A stretch of DNA of 10,629 bases. Origin: Bryobacterales bacterium (lineage in GTDB: Bacteria > Acidobacteriota > Terriglobia > Bryobacterales > Bryobacteraceae). This document shows, piece by piece, positions 5,461 through 10,629 of the stretch (its first letter is position 1; every line of letters begins with the position of its first letter). A program made the translations under genes and the position numbers. The stretch is from contig PMEV01000106.1 of NCBI GenBank assembly GCA_003154855.1, positions 1-10,629 on the forward strand. Direction: 5' to 3'. The notes beneath the pieces are model-generated. The model was given only the letters and a program-made list of their open reading frames with translations. It was not told the DNA's origin and searched no databases.

Positions 5461-8013
5461 CTACCGCCCCACGCCCCACTTCAGCAGCGTGCTGCACGGC
5501 CGGGTAATCGGGTCGCCGTAGTGATTCGGCGAGATCCGCAAGGCATAGCCCACGCGGCCGGTCTGCTGCGGGACGATCTCTTTCTCGAAGACTACCACCT
5601 GGCCCCGCTGCTCGACAGCCGGCAGCAGCATCACCTCGGTCTCCTCGAGATTCCCGTTCACCCCGATGCGTCCCACCACCACTTCCACCCGCACGTCCCC
5701 GGCTTTGAGGCCGGCCAGGTCCACCGCCGTCCGCACCGGAACCGGCCGTCCGCTCAGCACCGGCCCCTCGGGCGGGGCAGCCAGTTCGACGAACTGCACC
5801 TGGTCCCAGACTTTCCGGACATCCGCGTTCCAGCGGGCCATTTCGCGCGCCTTCCCGAAGTTGTCCCAGGCGACCTCGGCGTAGGCGCTGTGGGCCGGCG
5901 TGTAGAGCTGGGACATGTACTCGTCCACCATGCGCTGGCAACTGAACAGCGGGCTGAGGTGCATGATCGAGTGCTTGACCCGCCGGATCCACTCCCTCGG
6001 CACATCCTGATCCCGCTCGTAGTAGGCGGGCACCAGCTCGTTTTCGAGCAGCGAGTAGAGAGCGGTGGCGTGGGGTTCGTCCTGGTCTTCGGAATACCCG
6101 ATGCGGTCCCCGACCGCCCAGCCTCCGGTGGATTCGTAGGCTTCGTCGAACCAGCCGTCGAAGATGCTCAGGTTGAGCACGCCGTTGATGCCGGCCTTCA
6201 TGCCGCTGGTGCCGCAAGCTTCCTCGCCCCGGCGCGGGTTGTTGAGCCAGACGTCCACGCTGCCCACCAGCTCGCGGGCCACGTGCATGTCGTAGTCCTC
6301 GACGAACACCAGGCGCTTGGCGAGTTCCGGATCGCGCGACAACTGCACCACCTGCCGGATCAGCTCCTTGCCCGGGTGATCCTTGGGATGCGCTTTGCCC
6401 GCGATGACGATCTGCACCGGCCGTTCCGGGTTGCACAGCAGCCGCCTCAGCCGGTTGACGTCGCGGAAGATCAGCGTGGCGCGCTTATAGGTCGCGAAGC
6501 GGCGCGCGAACCCGATGGTGAAAGCCTCGGGGTCCAGCACCTCGGAGGCGCGCCGCCGCTCCACGTTCGAGGCCTTGCGCTGCCTCGCGCACTCGTACTG
6601 CCTCTCGCGCACGAAGGCCACCAGGCGCCGTTTGCGCCGCCGGTGCGCTTCCCAGATCTCCTGGTCGGGAATGTCCTGCACCTGTTCCCAGGTCTTGGCA
6701 TCCGTGAGCCGCTCGCGCCAGTCCGGCTGCAGGTACTGGTCGTAGAGCGTGGCCAGGTCGCCGCTGAGCCAGCTCAGCAGGTGTACGCCGTTGGTGATGG
6801 CGACGATGGGGATCTCCCACACCGGGAGCTTCGGCCACAGGTCCTCGAACATCTCCTGCGAGACCGCCCGGTGCAGCCGGCTCACCGCGTTGCGGAAGCA
6901 GGACGCCTTGATCGCCAGCACGGCCATCGAGAACCGCTCGTGGCTATCCGAGGAATTGCGCCGCCCCAGGCCCATGAGCTGCTCGAAATCGATGCCGGCT
7001 TCACGGCAGTATTCGTGGAAGTACTCCCACATGAGCCCCGAGTCGAAGATGTCGATGCCCGCCGGAACCGAGGTGTGCGTGGTGAAGACGTTGTTGTTCC
7101 GCGACGCCTCCAGCGCCTCCTCGAAGCTCAGGCCCCGCTCCTGGATCAGCACCCGCATCCGCTCCAGGGCCAGGAACGCCGAGTGCCCTTCGTTCATGTG
7201 GTACACCGTCGGCTCCAGCCCCAGCGCTTGCAGCGCCCGCAGGCCGCCGATGCCCAGCACAATCTCCTGGCGGATGCGCACGTGGTTGTCGCCGCCGTAC
7301 AACGCATCGGTAATGCTGCGGTGCTCGGGCCGTTCGTTCTCGGGGATGTTGGTATCCAGCAGGTACAGCTTCACCCGCCCGACTTCCATCAGCCAGATCT
7401 TGATCCACACCACCCCCGTGGGCAGCTTGACTTGCACCTTGAGTTCGCCTCCCCCGGCATCCCGCGCCGGAGTCACCGGCAAAGTGTAAAAATCGTTCAG
7501 CGGGTAGCGCTCCTGCTGCCATCCGTCCGGGTTCAGGTACTGTTGCAGGTAGCCGGTCTGGTAAAGCAGGCCGCAGCCCACCACCGGGACGTCCGAATCG
7601 CTGCACGCCTTCAAAAAGTCTCCCGAGAGCACTCCCAACCCGCCGGAGTACGCGGGCAGGCACTCGACGATGCCGTACTCCATCGAGAAGTAAGCCGTCA
7701 GCCCTTTCTGGCCCGGAGCCTCCAGGCGGTGCATGTAAGCGTCATATCGCTCACACGCCCGGCGATACAGGGCCAGATAGCGCGGATCGCCAGCCAGTTT
7801 CTCGAGGCTGGCTTGCGGGATCCGGCCCAGAAATGACACCGGGTTGTGATCGCAGGCCCGCCACAGCGCGGGATCCATGCGCCGGAACAGGCTCCCGATG
7901 GTCGGTTCCCAGCTCCAAAAGACGTTGTAAGCGAGCTGCGACATCCGCGCCAGCGCCGGAGGAAGGGCCGGTCGCACCAGGAATTCCCTAAGTGGTTGAA
8001 TCTGAAAAGGCAT
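5461..8013 (-). CDS. glgP: Alpha-glucan (glycogen) phosphorylase, DUF3417-containing
   Basis: An 850-residue enzyme that releases glucose 1-phosphate from glycogen or maltodextrin using phosphate and pyridoxal phosphate, in the cytoplasm. The N-terminal DUF3417 part shows LAYNVFWSWEPTIGSLFRRM (28-47). The phosphorylase body follows with YFSMEYGI (108-115), AYSGGLGVLSGD (121-132), HMNEGHSAF (272-280), TTHTSVPAGID (311-321), ITNGVH (406-411) and FARRFATYKRA (502-512). The PLP lysine lies in EEACGTSGMKAGINGVLN, at K606. The length fits the alpha-glucan phosphorylase subfamily (TIGR02094 type), distinct from E. coli GlgP. The ATG at 8013 is the only start that gives the family N-terminus; an in-frame TGA lies four codons upstream and there is no good ribosome-binding site. 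The gene is divergent from the ferredoxin. No glycogen synthase or branching gene is in the window. Confidence 0.96.
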   Translation of the reverse strand: MPFQIQPLREFLVRPALPPALARMSQLAYNVFWSWEPTIGSLFRRMDPALWRACDHNPVSFLGRIPQASLEKLAGDPRYLALYRRACERYDAYMHRLEAPGQKGLTAYFSMEYGIVECLPAYSGGLGVLSGDFLKACSDSDVPVVGCGLLYQTGYLQQYLNPDGWQQERYPLNDFYTLPVTPARDAGGGELKVQVKLPTGVVWIKIWLMEVGRVKLYLLDTNIPENERPEHRSITDALYGGDNHVRIRQEIVLGIGGLRALQALGLEPTVYHMNEGHSAFLALERMRVLIQERGLSFEEALEASRNNNVFTTHTSVPAGIDIFDSGLMWEYFHEYCREAGIDFEQLMGLGRRNSSDSHERFSMAVLAIKASCFRNAVSRLHRAVSQEMFEDLWPKLPVWEIPIVAITNGVHLLSWLSGDLATLYDQYLQPDWRERLTDAKTWEQVQDIPDQEIWEAHRRRKRRLVAFVRERQYECARQRKASNVERRRASEVLDPEAFTIGFARRFATYKRATLIFRDVNRLRRLLCNPERPVQIVIAGKAHPKDHPGKELIRQVVQLSRDPELAKRLVFVEDYDMHVARELVGSVDVWLNNPRRGEEACGTSGMKAGINGVLNLSIFDGWFDEAYESTGGWAVGDRIGYSEDQDEPHATALYSLLENELVPAYYERDQDVPREWIRRVKHSIMHLSPLFSCQRMVDEYMSQLYTPAHSAYAEVAWDNFGKAREMARWNADVRKVWDQVQFVELAAPPEGPVLSGRPVPVRTAVDLAGLKAGDVRVEVVVGRIGVNGNLEETEVMLLPAVEQRGQVVVFEKEIVPQQTGRVGYALRISPNHYGDPITRPCSTLLKWGVGR

Positions 8014-8055
8014 GGGAGGGTCCGGTCATTAACAACATAGCAGAGTTGTGAATTC

Positions 8056-8194
8056 GCCGCCATTCTCGCGGCGCTGCGGGCCGTCCCGCCGGCCGCCGCC
8101 ATCCGAGCTACATGGCCAAGATGTAAACTCGCAGCCATCCCGCGGCGCAACCGGCCCTCAAGCCAGCCAGCCGCCGCCGTCCGCGCTAGAATGG
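8056..8194. repeat. Imperfect direct repeat in the glgP/ferredoxin divergent intergenic region
   Basis: Two diverged copies, about 8056-8115 and 8131-8194, share GCxGCCAT...GCGGCGC at the start and GCCGCCGCCRTCCGMGCTA with ATGG at the end, offset by about 75-78 bp with small indels. The first copy also contains a hairpin, CGCCGC-cattctc-GCGGCG (8055-8073). The second contains TAGAAT (8187-8192), a possible -10 box for the ferredoxin gene without a recognisable -35. Confidence 0.55.
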
Positions 8195-8266
8195 TATCCT
8201 GCATCCGGCGTTCCATCCATCATAAGTGGTCCCGAGATTGCTAAGTATTCCGAGGAGAGTGATTTC

Positions 8267-8521
8267 ATGGCGTACGTCATTACCGATACCTGCACCAAAG
8301 ACGAGCTCTGCGTCGAGGCCTGCCCGGTCGATTGCATCCATCCGAAGAAGGACGAGCCCAAGTTCGAAGAGCTGAAGCACCTCATGATCGATCCCGAGGC
8401 TTGCATCGATTGCGGCGCCTGCGTGCCGGTTTGCCCGACCAATTCGATCTTCACGGTGGACGAGCTGCCCGCCGACCAGCAGCAGTTCGCTGCCGCCAAC
8501 GCAGCCTACTACGGAAAATAG
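8267..8521 (+). CDS. Small dicluster ferredoxin (FdxA-like)
   Basis: An 84-residue bacterial-type ferredoxin starting MAYVITDTCTKDELC. It carries electrons at low potential in the cytoplasm. Cluster II has a full set: C46-x2-C49-x2-C52, with C19 (from CPVDC) as fourth ligand. Cluster I has C9, C15 and C56, but the second Cys of the usual CxxCxxC is Asp (D12). That substitution is known to give a labile [4Fe-4S] or a [3Fe-4S] cluster, as in Pyrococcus furiosus ferredoxin. C23 is an extra cysteine, as in Azotobacter 7Fe ferredoxins. GAGGAG 9 nt before the ATG, and the family N-terminus, fix this start over longer in-frame extensions. amrS follows after 51 nt on the same strand with no visible terminator, so cotranscription is possible. 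Confidence 0.93.
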   Translation: MAYVITDTCTKDELCVEACPVDCIHPKKDEPKFEELKHLMIDPEACIDCGACVPVCPTNSIFTVDELPADQQQFAAANAAYYGK

Positions 8522-8572
8522 AGCCCGCGGCCGTTGCCTCCCAGCGGTTTGGGGGCCCAGGGGTGTGTCGTG

Positions 8573-9625
8573 ATGCCCACTCTCGCCGGGGTCTTGGTTG
8601 AGAACACCCAGGAGGGGGTGCTGTGGGAGCCGCTGGACGACCGGCGCATCCGCTGCACCGCCTGCGGCCACCGCTGCCCGATCTTCGAGGGGCAACCCGG
8701 CGTCTGCAAGGTCCGCTTTAACTCCGGCGGGAAGCTGCGTGTCCCCTGGGGGTACGTGGCCGGCGCCCAGTGCGACCCGATCGAGAAGAAGCCCTTCTTC
8801 CACGTGCGGCCCGGCTCGCTGGTTTACAGCTTCGGCATGCTGGGTTGCGACCTGCACTGCGGATACTGCCAGAACTGGGTGACCTCCCAAGCCCTGCGCG
8901 ACCCTCGGGCGGTGGCGTCGTTGCGCCGGGCGACCCCTGAAGCGTTGGTGCGGCAAGCGCTCGACGCCGGCGCCCAGGGCGTCGTCAGCACCTATAACGA
9001 GCCGCTGATCACCGCCGAGTGGGCCGTGGCCGTATTCCGGCAGGCGCGCGCCGCGGGCCTTTTCACCGGATTCGTCTCCAACGGCAATGCCACCCCGGAG
9101 GTCCTCGAGTATCTCCGCCCCTGGCTGGATCTCTACAAGGTGGACCTGAAGAGCTTCGACGACCGCCGCTACCGCGAACTCGGCGGGCGATTGCAACCCA
9201 TTTTGGACAGCTTACGGCGCATCTACGAACTTGGCTTCTGGCTGGAAGTGGTCACGTTGCTCGTCCCCGGCTTCAACGATTCCGAAACGGAGATAGCCTC
9301 CATCGCGGGCTTCCTGGCTGGCATCTCCCCCGACATTCCCTGGCATGTGACGGCTTTCCGTGCGGAGTACAAGCTGCTGGACCACCGCGACACCCGGCCC
9401 ATGGATCTGGAGCGCGCCGCCCGCATTGGCCGCCAGGCCGGATTGCGCTACGTCTACGCGGGCAACATCCCGGGCGGCGTAGGCGGCCTCGAGGATACCT
9501 GGTGCCCGGGCTGCGGCGAGCGGCTGATCGGCCGGAGCGGCTATCGAATCCTGGAATACCGCCTCACCGGCGACGGCCGCTGCCCCAAGTGCGCCCACCC
9601 CATTCCAGGACGCTGGACCGCCTGA
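8573..9625 (+). CDS. amrS: AmmeMemoRadiSam-system radical SAM enzyme AmrS
   Basis: A 350-residue radical SAM protein. The [4Fe-4S]/SAM motif is C92-x3-C96-x2-C99 in GCDLHCGYCQNW. Before it is the family's own Cys-rich N-terminus (RCTAC at 27-31, C35, C45), then CDPIEKKPFFHVRPGS (67-82). Later come YNEP (141-144), FVSNGN (167-172), YKVDLKSF (188-195) and WHVTAFRAEYKLLD (257-270). The C-terminus is a zinc-ribbon-like pair, C311-x2-C314 and C337-x2-C340. This is the AmrS family (TIGR04337 type, related to PflA activases), usually linked to AMMECR1 and Memo proteins. Neither partner is in the window and the substrate is unknown. I chose ATG 8573 because AGGGG lies about 9 nt upstream; GTG 8570 or TTG 8534 are in-frame alternatives. 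The ferredoxin just upstream could supply electrons; that is inference. Confidence 0.93.
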   Translation: MPTLAGVLVENTQEGVLWEPLDDRRIRCTACGHRCPIFEGQPGVCKVRFNSGGKLRVPWGYVAGAQCDPIEKKPFFHVRPGSLVYSFGMLGCDLHCGYCQNWVTSQALRDPRAVASLRRATPEALVRQALDAGAQGVVSTYNEPLITAEWAVAVFRQARAAGLFTGFVSNGNATPEVLEYLRPWLDLYKVDLKSFDDRRYRELGGRLQPILDSLRRIYELGFWLEVVTLLVPGFNDSETEIASIAGFLAGISPDIPWHVTAFRAEYKLLDHRDTRPMDLERAARIGRQAGLRYVYAGNIPGGVGGLEDTWCPGCGERLIGRSGYRILEYRLTGDGRCPKCAHPIPGRWTA

Positions 9626-9686
9626 CGGCACTTCCTACGAATACCACTTGCCCCCCGGAGCGTTTTCGGGCGACACTTGAATCTTC

Positions 9687-9703
9687 AGGAGGCGCGATCG
9701 TTG
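9687..9703 (+). promoter_or_regulatory. Ribosome-binding site that fixes the TTG start of speA
   Basis: AGGAGG at 9687-9692 with an 8-nt spacer before TTG at 9701. The perfect Shine-Dalgarno match and ideal spacing favour this rare start codon over GTG 9707, which would have a 14-nt spacer. Confidence 0.7.
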
Positions 9704-10629
9704 AGTGTGAAAGTGTCGGAGAATCAGCTTCTACGGGAGCCGTCGGAGCGTTGGAGCGTCGTGGACGCGAGCGAGTTGTATGACGTCGCAAGTTGGGGGA
9801 AGGGCTATTTCTCGGTCGGCGCGAACGGCCAGTTGCGGGTGCATCCCTCCAAGGACCCCGCCCGGGCCATCGACCTCAAGGAACTCGTCGACACGCTGGT
9901 CTTGCGCGGCATCTCGCTGCCCATCCTGATCCGCTTTGGCGAGATCCTGCGGCAGCGGCTGGGCGAGATCTACCAGGCGTTTCAGGGCGCCATCGCCGAG
10001 CACGGCTATCGCGGCGGATACTCCTGCATTTACCCCATCAAGGTCAACCAGCAGCGCCAGGTGGTCGAGGAAGTGTTCGAGTTCGGCCGCCCCTACAAGT
10101 TCGGCCTCGAAGCCGGCTCCAAGCCCGAGCTGCTGGCGGTGCTGGCGGTGGCCGACAACGACACCCCCATCGTCTGCAACGGCTTCAAGGACGACGAGTA
10201 CATCGAGATGGTCATGCTGGCCACCAAGATCGGCCGGCAGATCACCACCGTGGTCGAGAAGTACACGGAGCTCGATCTGGTGACCTCCTACGCGCAAAAG
10301 ATCGGCGTGCGCCCGCGCATCGGACTGCGGCTCAAGCTGGCCAGCCGGGGCTCGGGCCGCTGGAAGTCCTCCGGCGGCTACCGCTCCAAGTTCGGCCTGA
10401 CGGTGAGCGAGGCCCTGCGCGCCCTCGAGCAGTTGAAGTCGCTGGGCATGGGGGACTGCCTCGAACTGCTGCATTTCCATCTGGGCAGTCAGATCACCAA
10501 CATTCGCCACGTCAAGGCCGCGGTGATCGAATCGGCCCGCATTTTCACGGAACTGGTGCGCGCCGGAGCCGGCCTGAAGTACCTGGACGTGGGAGGCGGG
10601 CTGGGCGTCGACTACGACGGCTCGCAGAC
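9701..10629 (+). CDS. speA: Biosynthetic arginine decarboxylase SpeA, partial at the right edge
   Basis: This converts arginine to agmatine, the first step of the agmatine route to putrescine and spermidine, using pyridoxal phosphate. 309 codons are visible and the frame is open to the edge; full SpeA proteins are about 630-660 residues, so roughly half is present. The PLP lysine is K114 in YPIKVNQQRQ. Other fold-III decarboxylase landmarks are KFGLEAGSKPELL (133-145), VCNGFKDDEYIEM (158-170), RSKFGL (228-233), HFHLGSQITNIRH (258-270) and LDVGGGLGVDYDG (295-307). The start is a TTG: AGGAGG at 9687-9692 is spaced 8 nt from TTG 9701, and there is no ATG nearby in frame. GTG 9707 is the alternative. 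It lies 75 nt after amrS on the same strand, with no obvious terminator between them. Confidence 0.95.
   Translation, partial: MSVKVSENQLLREPSERWSVVDASELYDVASWGKGYFSVGANGQLRVHPSKDPARAIDLKELVDTLVLRGISLPILIRFGEILRQRLGEIYQAFQGAIAEHGYRGGYSCIYPIKVNQQRQVVEEVFEFGRPYKFGLEAGSKPELLAVLAVADNDTPIVCNGFKDDEYIEMVMLATKIGRQITTVVEKYTELDLVTSYAQKIGVRPRIGLRLKLASRGSGRWKSSGGYRSKFGLTVSEALRALEQLKSLGMGDCLELLHFHLGSQITNIRHVKAAVIESARIFTELVRAGAGLKYLDVGGGLGVDYDGSQ

Noticed and set aside
5356..7836. An 826-codon open frame on the plus strand, antisense to glgP
   Set aside because: Its composition (many His, Pro, Arg, Val, Ala) mirrors GC-rich antisense of a real gene, it matches no family, and the glgP frame on the other strand is unmistakable.
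8187..8192. TAGAAT as a firm ferredoxin promoter
   Set aside because: It is one base from the -10 consensus, but no -35 box lies at the right distance, so I note it only as a possibility.
8048..8266. N-terminal extension of the ferredoxin by 73 codons
   Set aside because: Ferredoxins of this type begin at MAYVITDTC; the ATG at 8267 has a good GAGGAG, and the extension falls in the intergenic repeat.
8186..9196. A 336-codon minus-strand frame antisense to ferredoxin and amrS
   Set aside because: It runs across two well-supported opposite-strand genes and has no family features.

Overview
The window is GC-rich, tightly packed bacterial DNA. It carries a PEP-CTERM surface protein, a secreted protein with many Ig-like repeats ending in the TTTYTLTATN-type signature, an alpha-glucan phosphorylase with a DUF3417 N-terminus, an AmrS radical SAM enzyme and a biosynthetic arginine decarboxylase. 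Together these suggest a soil- or sediment-type acidobacterium close to Solibacter/Bryobacter. That assignment is inferred from gene content and style, not from a marker gene.

Layout. (1) 1-633, minus: a PEP-CTERM protein that runs off the left edge. It has a textbook sigma70 promoter (TTGACA, 17 nt, TATTCT) and a short leader that can fold into a three-way junction. (2) 965-2402: two divergent type II toxin-antitoxin loci back to back. On the minus strand is a HigB/RelE-type toxin plus antitoxin; on the plus strand is MqsR plus MqsA. In both loci the antitoxin is intact and the toxin is damaged: HigB by a 1-nt frameshift, MqsR by a clean in-frame loss of about 31 codons that removes most of the known active-site residues. 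(3) 2471-5359, plus: a 962-residue secreted protein with a signal peptide, seven Ig-like repeats of about 77 residues, a region with an HEIGH zinc-protease motif and a C-terminal beta domain. (4) 5461-8013, minus: an 850-residue alpha-glucan phosphorylase, convergent with the secreted protein. (5) 8267-10629, plus: a small dicluster ferredoxin, the AmmeMemoRadiSam-system radical SAM protein AmrS, and arginine decarboxylase SpeA, which runs off the right edge.

The right half is core metabolism: glycogen breakdown, low-potential electron transfer, radical SAM chemistry and polyamine synthesis. The left half is accessory: cell-surface and secreted proteins with a small island of decayed toxin-antitoxin modules between them. 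The most notable observations are the pair of disarmed toxin-antitoxin loci with a recognisable MqsA-type operator still in place, and the structured leader of the PEP-CTERM gene. I found no CRISPR array, transposase, tRNA or rRNA.
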